Shown: positions 1 to 8,564, numbered from the stretch's first letter. The stretch: DNA of 64,000 bases from Nannocystis punicea (GCF_026965555.1 NZ_CP114040.1:9398001-9462000), one strand, 5' to 3'. Translations and numbers: made by a program. Notes: a model not told the origin generated them from the letters alone.

Positions 1-246
1 CGCCTCCGTCTCGACGCACTTCTCGACCTCATAGTCCTTGTTGTCGCAATAGCACCACCCTGTGCACTGCTCCGGGTAAAGGACGCACGCGTTGTCCGCC
101 TTGCAGTCGATCGAAGCCTCCGTCGTGGTCCCCTCGGAGGTGTTCCCGGTCGAGCTGGTCGTGGTGGAGGTCGAGGTCTCGCTCCCAGTGCTGTCGCCGC
201 AAGCGGATATGAGGAGGGCGAGCGACAGTAGGGGGACGAGACGCAT
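1..246 (-). CDS. Cys-rich lipoprotein, partial (left edge), tandem copy
   Basis: The 5' part of a gene that reads off the left edge; 82 codons are visible from an ATG at 246. It starts with a lipoprotein signal peptide (lipobox LISAC, Cys at residue 16), then a Thr/Ser-rich linker (STSTTTSSTGNT), then a Cys-rich segment. It is almost identical to the first 82 residues of the gene at 351-941, differing at a few positions (for example I for M in the lipobox, E for D in YPEQ, Y for F in WCYC). The flanking upstream DNA is also duplicated, at an offset of 695 bp, so this is a recent tandem duplication. It is probably an outer-membrane or surface lipoprotein; its function is unknown. Confidence 0.8.
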   Translation of the reverse strand, partial: MRLVPLLSLALLISACGDSTGSETSTSTTTSSTGNTSEGTTTEASIDCKADNACVLYPEQCTGWCYCDNKDYEVEKCVETEA

Positions 247-350
247 AGGCTGGCGAGCCTAGCAGGTCAGCGCGGGGCTCGCGAGGGCGAGCACGCGGGT
301 TACTCGGACGACCGGGTGAGGGCCTGGCGGAGTGCTGCGGCGGGTGCGCC

Positions 351-941
351 CTACTCCGGCGTCTCGCCCCACTTGCACCCGCCATCCGGGCAGCACGCGT
401 CATTTTTGCAGCCGAAGCCGCAGTACTCGAGGACGCGGCAAGGGCTAGCGTCGACCTCGGGATCGATACGCTCAACCACCAGATCGCCCGCGCAGGCCGG
501 CCCGGCGCCCATTGCATCCTGCAGCGGGCACTTGCATAGCGAGCACCCCGGCGTCGCCCCGCACTCCCCCTCCGCCCCGCACTCCTCCTCGGGCGGGAGG
601 CACTTCGGCGGATCGAAGTAGACGTCGTCGCAACCGTACGGGCATAGAGCGGAGACACCCTGCGCCTCCTCGGTGCATTGGACCAGGAACCCGCCCGACT
701 CCGTCTCGACGCACTTCTCGACCTCATAGTCCTTGTTGTCGCAAAAGCACCACCCCGTGCACTGATCGGGGTAAAGGACGCACGCGTTGTCCGCCTTGCA
801 GTCGATCGGAGCCTCCGTGGTAGTCCCCTCGGAGGTGTTCCCGGTCGAGCTGGTCGTGGTGGAGGTCGAGGTCTCGCTCCCAGTGCTGTCGCCGCAAGCG
901 GACATGAGGAGAGCGAGCGACAGTAGGGGGACGAGACGCAT
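351..941 (-). CDS. Cys-rich lipoprotein with Thr/Ser-rich linker
   Basis: 196 residues. The N-terminus MRLVPLLSLALLMSACGD is a type II signal peptide with the lipid-accepting Cys at 16. A low-complexity Thr/Ser linker follows (about residues 18-45), then a region with more than 20 cysteines in CxxxC and CC pairs, which suggests a disulfide-rich extracellular module. This architecture is common in myxobacterial surface lipoproteins. It is the complete downstream member of a tandem pair with the fragment at 1-246. About 100 bp upstream of its start, near 1045-1062, lies DNA resembling the 3' end of another copy. Family not recognised; function unknown. Confidence 0.85.
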   Translation of the reverse strand: MRLVPLLSLALLMSACGDSTGSETSTSTTTSSTGNTSEGTTTEAPIDCKADNACVLYPDQCTGWCFCDNKDYEVEKCVETESGGFLVQCTEEAQGVSALCPYGCDDVYFDPPKCLPPEEECGAEGECGATPGCSLCKCPLQDAMGAGPACAGDLVVERIDPEVDASPCRVLEYCGFGCKNDACCPDGGCKWGETPE

Positions 942-1103
942 GGGCTGGCGAGCCTAGCAGGTCAGGGCGCGCTCGTGGGGCGAGAGCACGCGAGTTACGT
1001 GGGCGACGGGGCGAGGGCCTGGCGGAGTGCTGCGGCGAGCGCGCCCACTCTGGCGTCATCCCCCGCCCTCGTAGCGCGCGAGTGCGTTACATTCGCGCAG
1101 CGC

Positions 1104-1973
1104 ATGACCGACCCCGTCGAAGGCCCGCTCCCCGAGCTCGCGCGCCTGCGCCGACGGGTCGCCGAGCTCGAGGCCGAGGCCGCCGCGCTGCGCAGCAGCG
1201 AGGCCGAGCTGCGGGCCATGTTCTCGGCGATGACCGACGCGGTGCTGATCGTCGACCCCGACGGCCGCTACCTGCGCCTGCCCGAGACGGCGCCCGGCGC
1301 CCGCTACAAGCCCGCCCCCGACTTCCTCGGCAAGACCATGCACGACGTCCTGCCGCGCGACCTCGCCGACGCGTTCGTCGCCGACATCCGCCGCGCCCTC
1401 GCCGAGCGCCGGATCGTCAACAGCGTCTACAGCCGCACGATCGCCGGCGAGGAGCTGTGGTTCAGCGCCAACGCTTCCCCTCTCGGCGCCAACAGCGTCC
1501 TCGCCGTCGTCCGCGAGATCACCGACCAGGTCCGCCACGAGCAGGCCCTGCGCGACAACCTGCGCCAGCAAGAGCTCCTGCGCGAGCACGAGGCCGCGCT
1601 GCTGCAGCTGTCGACGCCGCTGATCCCGATCCGCGACGACGTCCTGGTCATGCCCCTGATCGGCCGACTCGACGCGTCGCGCCTCGAGCTCGCGCAGGGC
1701 ACCCTCCTGCGCGGCGTCGCGGCTGCGCGCGCGAAGGTCGCGATCCTCGACCTCACCGGCATCGGCGAGCTCGACGACGCCGCCGCCCTGGGCCTGCTGA
1801 GCGTCGCGCGGGCCGTCCGGCTGCTCGGCGCGCGCGTGGTCGTGACCGGCGTCCGCCCGGAGGTCGCCGCCGCCCTGGTGTCACGCGCCGCCGAACTCAC
1901 CGGAATCACGGTGCGCGCCAGCCTGAAGGACGCCGTGCGCGAGGCCACGAGCGACGAACGTCACTCGCAGTAG
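1104..1973 (+). CDS. PAS-STAS domain protein (RsbR-like stressosome/anti-anti-sigma type)
   Basis: 289 residues from the ATG at 1104; the frame is open further upstream, but that part overlaps the duplicated lipoprotein upstream DNA and looks non-coding. Residues about 8-35 form a short coiled coil (LRRRVAELEAEAAAL). A PAS domain follows (about 35-150; AMTDAVLIVDPDGRYL, ending in VVREITD). A linker helix joins it to a C-terminal STAS domain (about 180-285; VLVMPLIGRLDASR, ILDLTGIGELDDAAALGLL, LLGARVVVTGVRPEV). The order sensor-coiled coil-STAS matches RsbR-type proteins that relay signals to anti-sigma kinases. No partner kinase or phosphatase lies next to it, so the pathway is inferred. Confidence 0.85.
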   Translation: MTDPVEGPLPELARLRRRVAELEAEAAALRSSEAELRAMFSAMTDAVLIVDPDGRYLRLPETAPGARYKPAPDFLGKTMHDVLPRDLADAFVADIRRALAERRIVNSVYSRTIAGEELWFSANASPLGANSVLAVVREITDQVRHEQALRDNLRQQELLREHEAALLQLSTPLIPIRDDVLVMPLIGRLDASRLELAQGTLLRGVAAARAKVAILDLTGIGELDDAAALGLLSVARAVRLLGARVVVTGVRPEVAAALVSRAAELTGITVRASLKDAVREATSDERHSQ

Positions 1974-2127
1974 TTCGGCGACGCGCTCGCGTCACCTGCT
2001 CTGCGCGGGGCCTCCGTACGATCCATCGTCCTCACCCCGCGACCGATTCCCTGCAGGCCTATCATTCGAGCGATCCGTGCGGCCGCCTCGCCGCGGGCGG
2101 GCGACCAGGCGCCTCCGTATGCGCCGA

Positions 2128-2475
2128 TTACCGTCGGTCGCCGTTGTGCGCGAGGTGGATGACCTTGCCACCCGCCTCGGTTCCGGCGGCGAACAACGCC
2201 TGAATCTCGCGGATCTCGCGGTCACGGCGGGGCCGCTCGGCGACGAGGCGGTCGAACAGCGCCGCGTCGATCGCCTCATGCTCCGCCAATGTGGTCACGA
2301 CCGCGGTCGCGACGACGGCCGGAGACGCGGTCGGGCCCGGCAATTCGAGCGACATCGCCTCGCCGTCCGGGGCGAACCGGATGAACCGACGCAGCTCGTC
2401 GCTGCTGAACATGCGGAGTAACAGACGGTGCAGTTGCCCTTGCGGGGTGTCATCGCTGGACTGATTGCTCGGCAT
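2128..2475 (-). CDS. EAD1-like effector-associated adaptor domain protein
   Basis: 115 residues from the ATG at 2475, chosen because GAGGAAG lies about 6 nt upstream; the longer frame upstream has no such signal. The segment LHRLLLRMFSSDELRRFIRF, then LPGPTASPAVVATAVVTTLAEHEAIDAALF and LVAERPRRDREI, resembles effector-associated domain 1 (EAD1). EAD1 is a small helical adaptor described in bacterial conflict/signalling systems, normally fused to an effector or trypsin/TIR/GTPase module. Here it stands alone with a short C-terminal tail. EAD domains usually pair with the same domain on a separate effector, but no second copy was recognised in this window. Assignment is by motif recognition only. 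Confidence 0.65.
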   Translation of the reverse strand: MPSNQSSDDTPQGQLHRLLLRMFSSDELRRFIRFAPDGEAMSLELPGPTASPAVVATAVVTTLAEHEAIDAALFDRLVAERPRRDREIREIQALFAAGTEAGGKVIHLAHNGDRR

Positions 2476-2650
2476 CCGGGCTTCCTCGTGAAGCGAAGGA
2501 TGGAGTGTAGCAAGCCGGCAAGTCCGTCGGTAGCGGCCTCGTCGGTCCGCATACGAAGACCGGCCGCCCAGCCACCATTTCGAGCGATATCGCCCAGTCC
2601 AGCGAATCACGAGTGGGTATCGCCATACACCGGACTGCCATCATTCGCGC

Positions 2651-3124
2651 TCACCCGTGCGCGAGGAAGTGGCGCAGCTGGATGTCTGCGTCGTCGACCG
2701 CGCGGTGCGGCAGGTCGACGCGGAAGCTGCGGCCGCGGGCTTCGAACCACGACGACGCGCAGACCGCCTTGAAGCCGAACGGGTTCTCGCCGAGGAAGGT
2801 CCAGGCGTACCAGACGATCCACGGCCAGTCGAACGCGGCCGGGCGGGCGATGAAGGTCGCCCGGCGCTCGCGGTGCGGCAGCGTCCAGGCGGCGAATCTC
2901 TGCATCGCCTCGGCCGGCGAGAGCCCCGCCGTCCGGGCCCGCGCGAACGAGCCGCGGCTATTGATCACCTCGTCGGAGATCGGGGCGATGAGCACCTCGA
3001 AGCGATCGATCACCCCGCGCTCCGCCGAGCCGACCACTGCGCCGAGCTCGGTCAGCGAGTGACGGCCGAGGATCGGGCCCGAGGTCTCGACGTCGACCAT
3101 GATCCACAGCTTGTCGCGGCTCAT
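2651..3124 (-). CDS. DnaQ-fold 3'-5' exonuclease/exoribonuclease-like protein (Rv2179c-type)
   Basis: 157 residues. It begins with an exonuclease I motif, WIMVDVETSGP (Asp and Glu two apart), then a helix with SLTELGAVVG. A middle segment, RPAAFDWPWIVWYAWTF, may carry the ExoII Asp. It ends with RAVDDADIQLRHFL, matching the short C-terminal Asp region of DEDD nucleases. Length and layout fit compact single-domain RNase-T-fold proteins of the Rv2179c type rather than a polymerase proofreading subunit. Its ATG overlaps the TGA of the upstream exonuclease gene by 4 nt (ATGA), so the two are translationally coupled. The substrate, RNA or DNA, cannot be told from sequence. Confidence 0.75.
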   Translation of the reverse strand: MSRDKLWIMVDVETSGPILGRHSLTELGAVVGSAERGVIDRFEVLIAPISDEVINSRGSFARARTAGLSPAEAMQRFAAWTLPHRERRATFIARPAAFDWPWIVWYAWTFLGENPFGFKAVCASSWFEARGRSFRVDLPHRAVDDADIQLRHFLAHG

Positions 3125-3696
3125 CGCGGCCTCCTCTCGTGGCGCGCGCCGATCTCCGCCCGGCCGAGCGCGTACGGCAACAGGCGGGCGATGTTCCGCG
3201 CGTCGTCGATGCCGCGGTGATGCGTCCCGGTCGGCTTGAGCCCGACGCGGCGCAGCGCCCCGTACGTGCCGCTCTGGCCCTCGCCGGCGGCCCGGGCGAA
3301 CGCCTCCTTGAGGTTCAGGTGACGCGGACCGAGCGGCGAGCGGATCCCGGCGCGCCGGGCGTCGCGCTCGAGCTGGTTGCGGTCGTAGCCGCCCCACGAG
3401 CAGAACAGCGCGCCCTGCCCGAACGCGGCCAGCTTCGGCGCGACCACGCGGAAGGTCGGCGCGCGGGCGACATCGGCCTGGGTGATGGTCGTGAGCTCGG
3501 TGCAGAACGGCGACAGCCGCGGGTGGACGAGCGGACGGACGAAGGACTGGAACTCGGCGATCGGCTCCAGCGTGGCACCGTCGACCAGGACGGCGCCGAT
3601 CTCGATGATCTCGCTCTCCTCGCGCGGCACGGCCCCGAGGTCGTCGCAGGTCGCCTCGAGGTCGACGACGAGGTAGCGGGTGATGGTCTCAGACAT
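3121..3696 (-). CDS. DEDDh 3'-5' exonuclease (ERI-1/exonuclease-domain family)
   Basis: 191 residues from the ATG at 3696. Visible motifs are ExoI YLVVDLEATC (D, E), an ExoII region CSWGGYDRNQLERD with the Asp, and ExoIII HRGIDDARNIARLL with the His and Asp of the DEDDh class. The HxGxxDAxN signature and the insertion PREESEIIEIGAVLV are typical of the ERI-1/KapD-like exonuclease family, which trims RNA 3' ends in better-studied members. It is the first gene of a two-gene exonuclease operon with the gene at 2651-3124 (4-nt overlap). It is divergent from the gene starting near 3754, leaving a short shared promoter region. Confidence 0.85.
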   Translation of the reverse strand: MSETITRYLVVDLEATCDDLGAVPREESEIIEIGAVLVDGATLEPIAEFQSFVRPLVHPRLSPFCTELTTITQADVARAPTFRVVAPKLAAFGQGALFCSWGGYDRNQLERDARRAGIRSPLGPRHLNLKEAFARAAGEGQSGTYGALRRVGLKPTGTHHRGIDDARNIARLLPYALGRAEIGARHERRPR

Positions 3697-3753
3697 GGCG
3701 GTTGATGCTTGTGGCGGACAAAGCTTCCTTTCGCGGCCAGGTATAGTGCGGGC

Positions 3754-4755
3754 GTGGCCGACGAGGGCGGACAGGATTCCGGACAAGCCGCGGGCTTCAC
3801 CTGGGGCGACCTGCTGGCGGCGCTGATCGAGGAGCACGGCACGCTCGCCGCGGTCGCGTGGAAGCTGATCGAGCAGGCCCCGGGCGACGACGTGGCCTCG
3901 ATCGAGCGCGCGCTGCGACGGCTGCGTCGCCGCGGCCAGCTCGACGGCGGCGTGTGGGGCCAGCGGCTGCTGCGAGTGTTCGGCGTGCCGGCGTCGGTCG
4001 AGTCGCGGGTGCGCTGGATGGGCCTCTATCACAGCCCGTTCGGCGACCTGCCGCTGCCGCTGTGCCGCGATCAGCTGCGGCTGTGGGACCGGCCGCCGGT
4101 GTCGACCTCGCGCGCGCGCGTGTGGCTGCACCTCGGCCACGCCAGCTGCGCCCTGCGGTCGCGCGCGCTCGACGAGGCGACCGCCCAGCTGACGAAGGCC
4201 GCCGCCGCCCTGGCCGGCCTCGCCGGTCACGACGACGCCCGCGTCGAGCTCGCGCTGGTCCAGGCCTACACTGCCAGCCAGCGCGGCGAGCCGGTGCTCC
4301 CGGCGCTCGACGCGGTCGAGCGCATGCTCGCCGCCGCCGCGCTCGCGCCCGCCGACGCCGCCTGCTTCCGCGCGCGGCTCGTCGATCAGCGCGCCTATCA
4401 ATGGAACCGCGCCGGCGAGCACGCGGCCGCGCTGGCGCTGTTCGAGGCGCTGCCCGCGAGCGACGTCCACCCGTTCGCCAGCTACCGCCGCGACGCCGGC
4501 CGCGCCTTCGGCTGCCTCCGCGCCGGCCGGGACGACGAGGCGCTGCGCCTGGCCCTGCGAGCCTGCGAGCACGCCGGCGACGGCGGCTACACGCGCCTGC
4601 GCGCGATGGGCCTGCTGCTGGTGGCCCGGATCCACGGGCCGCCCGAAGGCGAGGTCGCCCGCGCGCGCGCCCACGCGATCGCCCGCCGCCTCGACGACCA
4701 CGAGCTCCTCGCGCGCGTCGAACGACAGGGCCGCCGCGGGGGCGAGAGCGCGTGA
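3754..4755 (+). CDS. Helical-repeat (TPR-like) protein of unknown function
   Basis: 333 residues from a GTG at 3754. An in-frame ATG at 3709 is less likely because it would lie 12 bp from the divergent exonuclease start, leaving no room for control signals; TATAGT at 3742-3747 could then be a -10 element. Residues about 15-110 are a helical N-terminal domain with WGQRLLRVFG and VRWMGLYHSPFGDLPLPLC. The rest is Ala/Leu/Arg-rich paired helices of TPR type (DEATAQLTKAAAALAGLAGHDDARVEL, RAGEHAAALALFEALP). No catalytic motif or signal peptide. It is probably a cytoplasmic scaffold of a kind common as a hypothetical protein in myxobacteria. Confidence 0.7.
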   Translation: MADEGGQDSGQAAGFTWGDLLAALIEEHGTLAAVAWKLIEQAPGDDVASIERALRRLRRRGQLDGGVWGQRLLRVFGVPASVESRVRWMGLYHSPFGDLPLPLCRDQLRLWDRPPVSTSRARVWLHLGHASCALRSRALDEATAQLTKAAAALAGLAGHDDARVELALVQAYTASQRGEPVLPALDAVERMLAAAALAPADAACFRARLVDQRAYQWNRAGEHAAALALFEALPASDVHPFASYRRDAGRAFGCLRAGRDDEALRLALRACEHAGDGGYTRLRAMGLLLVARIHGPPEGEVARARAHAIARRLDDHELLARVERQGRRGGESA

Positions 4756-5103
4756 GCCGCGACGCGCGGTGAATCGGCGGACGGCCCCGGGGTTTCACGG
4801 CCGGGCAAAATTGTCGTTGCGCGTGCTCACCGGCACCGGGGCCCACCGCTCCGGCCTACTGCGCCTCGCCTCGTGATCCGCCGGCGCGGCGGACGACACT
4901 CATCCTCCGACTGCGGCATCCGGAGGGCGAAGGCCCCCGCCGATGCCCCGGAGCTCCGCCGTTTCGGCGCGCTCGCCCCGTCGCGTGGGTTACCCGCGAC
5001 TGCGAGCACCGCGGAGGTCGTCCGTCGGCGTACGTCCGCCGATCGGGACGGCCGGCGGAGGGCCGTCCAATCACCGCACCATCGACCTTGCTCAGGTATT
5101 TTT
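4756..5103. other. Intergenic region, no gene seen
   Basis: About 350 bp between the helical-repeat gene and the phospholipase gene. It is GC-rich with several GCCGGCGCGGCGG-type inverted stretches and stop codons in all frames. No promoter consensus stands out; the last 15 bp before 5104 are AT-richer and probably hold the translation start region. Confidence 0.5.
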
Positions 5104-6489
5104 ATGAATACGAAGATCTGCTCGCTCACGCTGCTCGCCGGCCTCGTCCTCGCCGCCGCTCCCGCCACCGCCCTCGCCGAGGCCCCCGACGCCCTCGACT
5201 TCCGGTGGAGCGACTCCTACAGCGACGTCTACTTCGCCCGCCCGCACAACACCTATCATAAGACCGCCGAGTTCCCCAACCTCGACTATGCCCTGTGGGA
5301 CGGCTTCTACGCGCTCGAGCTCGACATCCACGAGTACAAGCAGGTCAACGGGGTCAAGCAATTCCCGGTCAAGCACGGCCCCCTGGACAGCGACACCGGC
5401 AACAACTGCCGCTGGGGTCAGGGCGGCTACCTGCGCGACTGTCTCAACGACATCCGCAACTGGAGCGACTACAACCCGGGCCACCTGCCGATCACGGTGC
5501 AGATCGATCTGAAGGCGATCAGCCCGTACGCCTGGGGCGACGCCCAGTACGACGAGTTGCACGCCCAGGTGGCCCAGGTGCTCGGCACCAAGCTGTACCG
5601 GCCCGACGAGCTGCGCGCGTGGACCGGCTACGACAGCATGCGCCAGGGCGTCTACACCTACGGCTGGCCGTCGCTCGCCGCCCTGCAGGGCAAGATCATC
5701 GTCCTCATCATGGGCGGCCCGACCGGCGACAAGAACGACTATCAGGAGAACTATGTCCGCCGTTACAACTACAATTCCAACTTCTTCGTCTGTCCCAACG
5801 CCGACAGCCCGGCCGACTTCGACTGGTGGGGCAACGCCAACGACTTCGACGAGTACCAGACCAACAAGTGGGTGATCTGCGGCAACGTCGGCTCGCCCGC
5901 CGGCTGGGACAGCATCGCCTCGCGCGCCGACGCCAACCGCCAGCTGCTGAACCTGTGGAGCAGCGACTACGAGTACGACGAGTTCTGGCGCATGTACCTC
6001 GCGGTCGGCTGGGGCGCGTCGATGATCAGCCGCGGCAACGCCGACACCTTCTACGACAAGCTCCCCCTGGTCGGCCTGCGCGGCTCGGTGCCGGTCCAGT
6101 TCCAGATGGTCAACGACGCCAGCAACAAGTGCGTCGACGTGTGGAACGGCTCGTACTCCAACGGCACCGACATCATCCAGTGGTCGTGCAACGGCGACCC
6201 CAACCAGGCGTGGATCTACACCAGCGCCGGCCAGCTGCGCTCCGTCGGCAACACCGCCTATTGCTACGACATCGAGGGCGGCGACGGCGACCTCGGCGAC
6301 CGCCACCACATCTGGAAGTGCGACGGCGGCGAGAGCGAGAAGTGGCGCCTCGAGTGGGACGGCTCGTGGCACGGCATGAAGAACCGCTGCATGGACGTGC
6401 CCAACAGCAGCGCCGCCGACGGCGTCCAGCTGTGGCACTACGACTGCAACAGCACCAGCGCCCAGACCTTCCGCCTGCAGTGGTGGTAG
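5104..6489 (+). CDS. Secreted Ca2+-dependent PI-specific phospholipase C-like protein with ricin-B lectin domain
   Basis: 461 residues. A Sec signal peptide ends near ALAEA (about 25). The catalytic TIM-barrel-like part (about 30-330) shows the N-terminal His motif RPHNTYH, the metal-binding ALELDIHEY and VKHGPLD, and later ITVQIDLK. These follow the Ca2+-dependent PI-PLC family known from Streptomyces antibioticus. The last ~125 residues are a ricin-type beta-trefoil with repeated Q-x-W elements (NQAWIY, SEKWRLEW, AQTFRLQWW) and CVDVWNGS / CMDVPNSS repeats. It is probably exported to cleave phosphoinositides or related polar head groups while the lectin binds glycans, consistent with predation. 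It is monocistronic and convergent with the next gene. Confidence 0.85.
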   Translation: MNTKICSLTLLAGLVLAAAPATALAEAPDALDFRWSDSYSDVYFARPHNTYHKTAEFPNLDYALWDGFYALELDIHEYKQVNGVKQFPVKHGPLDSDTGNNCRWGQGGYLRDCLNDIRNWSDYNPGHLPITVQIDLKAISPYAWGDAQYDELHAQVAQVLGTKLYRPDELRAWTGYDSMRQGVYTYGWPSLAALQGKIIVLIMGGPTGDKNDYQENYVRRYNYNSNFFVCPNADSPADFDWWGNANDFDEYQTNKWVICGNVGSPAGWDSIASRADANRQLLNLWSSDYEYDEFWRMYLAVGWGASMISRGNADTFYDKLPLVGLRGSVPVQFQMVNDASNKCVDVWNGSYSNGTDIIQWSCNGDPNQAWIYTSAGQLRSVGNTAYCYDIEGGDGDLGDRHHIWKCDGGESEKWRLEWDGSWHGMKNRCMDVPNSSAADGVQLWHYDCNSTSAQTFRLQWW

Positions 6490-6493
6490 CGGA

Positions 6494-6508
6494 GCGCCGT
6501 CACGGCGC
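6494..6508. terminator. Short GC hairpin between convergent genes
   Basis: Perfect 6-bp stem GCGCCG / CGGCGC with a TCA loop, 5 nt after the phospholipase stop codon and before the convergent DUF1552 gene. No T-tract follows, so a role in termination is only suggested by position. Confidence 0.3.
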
Positions 6509-6552
6509 GCGCGCGGGCAGCCCCGTACTGGCCGGGCGGCCCGCGCCCGGCG

Positions 6553-7962
6553 TCACGCCAGCAGCTCGCTGTATTCGCCCTTCTCGAGCCCCTCGCGGCC
6601 GAACTCGGTGATCGGCGACCCGTCCTCGCCCGTGCAGCCGACGGCGTTGAGCAGGGTGACGAGCAGGCGATTGTGGGGATAACGCAGGTCCCACGGGTCC
6701 TCGTCGCCGACGAGGTCGATGTATTCGCCCTGCTTGAGGTAGCCGCCGGCGCTGCCTGCGATCACCGTCGGCAGGTCGATGTACGAGTGGATCTTGCCCT
6801 CCGACAGCTCGTGCATCCACACCACCGCGGAGCGGTCGAGCACCGTGCCGTCGCCCTCCTCGTAGGCCGACAGGCGATCGAGCAGGTGCCCCAACTGCTC
6901 CGCGTGCCAGCGATCGATCTGCGCCAGCATCTCCATGTACCCGGCCACCTCCTCGCCGGTGTCGTCGTCCTTGGTGTTGCCGTGCGACAGCTTGTGGTGG
7001 TTGTATTCGTGGTGCATCCCGTCCCACTGGTAGACCGGGCCGCCCGAGCCCGAGGCCCACTGGATCGTGGCCACGTTGGTCGCCCCGCAGGCGATCGCCA
7101 TCGCCAGCACGTCGAGCTGCATGCGGCCGATCGCCTTGAACTGCGCGTCGAGCAGCACCGAGTCGGGGTCGACCGCCTCGATCTCGGCCGCGCGCGCGGG
7201 GTCGAGGGCGCAGGCGACCAGGCCGCTGCCGGCCATCTCGACCTCGAGGTCGCGGATCGAGTCGGCGTGCATCTCGAGCTTCATCGCGTCGGCCTTGCCG
7301 AGGCCCCTCGCCTTGAGCGCCTTGAACTCGTCCTCGACCAGGTCGAGCACGCTCTGCCGGCGCGTGGCGATCCGCAGCTTGGCCAGCTCGTCGAGCCCGC
7401 CCAGGCCCATGAGGTCCTGATACGTCAGCCACGGGTTGCCCTCGGGCGTCACCGGCATCCCGCTGCCCGCGTAGGAGATGTGGCCCAGGACGTCGAGGTG
7501 CCGCCAGCCGACCGAGAGCGTCAGCGACGGCCGCCCGTCGGGGTTGAGCTGCGCCGCCGCGAATTGATCGACGGATACGCCGCGCGCATAAAGAGTGTCC
7601 GGATCGAGCGGCTGGGCGGTGAGCTTGTGGCCCATGCCCATGGCATGATCGTTGCCCGCGGTGCCGGGATCGTGCCCCCACCCCTTGGGCACCATGTGCA
7701 GACCCCGAGGAATCAGCAGTTTTTCACGATAGGCGGTGAGCGGCTCCAGCGCCGAGCCCATCAGCGAATCCACGGTCAACGGCCCGGGCGCCTGCGGAAA
7801 GAAAGTCTCCAGGTTGACGCCGTTGCAGGTGAAGAACACGACCAGCCGATTGCCACCCGGCCCGGCCGCGCGCGCCGTGCCGCGCCGCCCGAACAGCGAT
7901 TCGAGGAACGGCAACGCGACCGCGACCCCGCCCGCGCCCCGCAAGAACATTCGTCGTCGCAT
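6553..7962 (-). CDS. DUF1552 domain exported protein (Tat signal)
   Basis: 469 residues from the ATG at 7962. The N-terminus MRRRMFLRGAGGVAVALP is a twin-arginine-like signal. The remainder matches the DUF1552 family: VFFTCNGVN early on, GNDHAMGMGHKL, SVGWRHLDVLGHISYAG in the middle, and WMHELSEGKIHSYIDLPTVIAGSAGGYLKQG near the C-terminus, a layout reminiscent of alkaline-phosphatase/sulfatase-like (DUF1501) folds. In Planctomycetes and Myxococcota these proteins are normally encoded beside a DUF1592/1588/1585 c-type-cytochrome-like partner. No partner is present on either side here. Biochemical role unknown. Confidence 0.9.
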   Translation of the reverse strand: MRRRMFLRGAGGVAVALPFLESLFGRRGTARAAGPGGNRLVVFFTCNGVNLETFFPQAPGPLTVDSLMGSALEPLTAYREKLLIPRGLHMVPKGWGHDPGTAGNDHAMGMGHKLTAQPLDPDTLYARGVSVDQFAAAQLNPDGRPSLTLSVGWRHLDVLGHISYAGSGMPVTPEGNPWLTYQDLMGLGGLDELAKLRIATRRQSVLDLVEDEFKALKARGLGKADAMKLEMHADSIRDLEVEMAGSGLVACALDPARAAEIEAVDPDSVLLDAQFKAIGRMQLDVLAMAIACGATNVATIQWASGSGGPVYQWDGMHHEYNHHKLSHGNTKDDDTGEEVAGYMEMLAQIDRWHAEQLGHLLDRLSAYEEGDGTVLDRSAVVWMHELSEGKIHSYIDLPTVIAGSAGGYLKQGEYIDLVGDEDPWDLRYPHNRLLVTLLNAVGCTGEDGSPITEFGREGLEKGEYSELLA

Positions 7963-8284
7963 GCCGCTCGCTCCCGTCCGCGCGGAGGTTCGAAGCCCGC
8001 CGCCAGCGATGCCCCGATACGCCTCCGCCCGCCGCGTTCGCCGGCGAATGCGTCGCGCCGCGAACTCTCGACATTGTGCCACACTCGCCCGCCCCCTGCC
8101 AAGAATGACCGTTCGTGGTTCCCCCGCTCGACGTCACGCGCCCCGCCCCGACGGATCGCCGCGCGCCCGGCCATTGTCTTCGCTGTTGACCATCGTTCAC
8201 CCGCACCACGATTCGTGCGTGCAGACGTCGCAGCAGACGCCGGCGCCGCGGACGCGGCGGGGCGTCGCGCGAAGCAGCGGTCAC

Positions 8285-8304
8285 GACATGTCTCCGAGGA
8301 CATC
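8285..8304. repeat. GACATG-N8-GACATC element (14-bp period)
   Basis: GACATG at 8285 and GACATC at 8299, separated by TCTCCGAG. Member of the dispersed 14-bp-period family, inside the first copy of the 8188-8570 repeat. Confidence 0.75.
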
Positions 8305-8544
8305 TCGCCCGTCGTGTCTGTCCCGGCGCCGCCGACCGTCGTTCACCCGCACCATGATTCGGGTGTGCAGAAGTCACGAAAACCGCCGGCACGGCCTGAC
8401 TCCGAGGACATACAACTGTCATTCCTGGCCCGGCGCCGTGGACCGTCGTTCGGCCTTACCATGATTCGGGTGTGCAGACGTCACGGCAGGCATCGGCGCC
8501 GGGCGGGCGCGAGGGCCGCGGAGCCTCGCCCGACGCACAGCCAT

Positions 8545-8564
8545 GATATGTCTCCGAGGACATA
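8545..8564. repeat. GATATG-N8-GACATA element (14-bp period)
   Basis: Half sites at 8545 and 8559 separated by TCTCCGAG, the same spacer as at 8285. The outer bases pair to give ATATGTC/GACATAT, so the RNA could fold into a hairpin. Confidence 0.7.

Noticed and set aside
1056..1589. Minus-strand frame opposite the PAS-STAS gene
   Set aside because: Pure antisense of a gene with clear PAS and STAS motifs.
3709..3753. ATG at 3709 as start of the helical-repeat protein
   Set aside because: It would leave 12 bp to the divergent exonuclease start and no ribosome site. The GTG at 3754 is preferred, though not proven.
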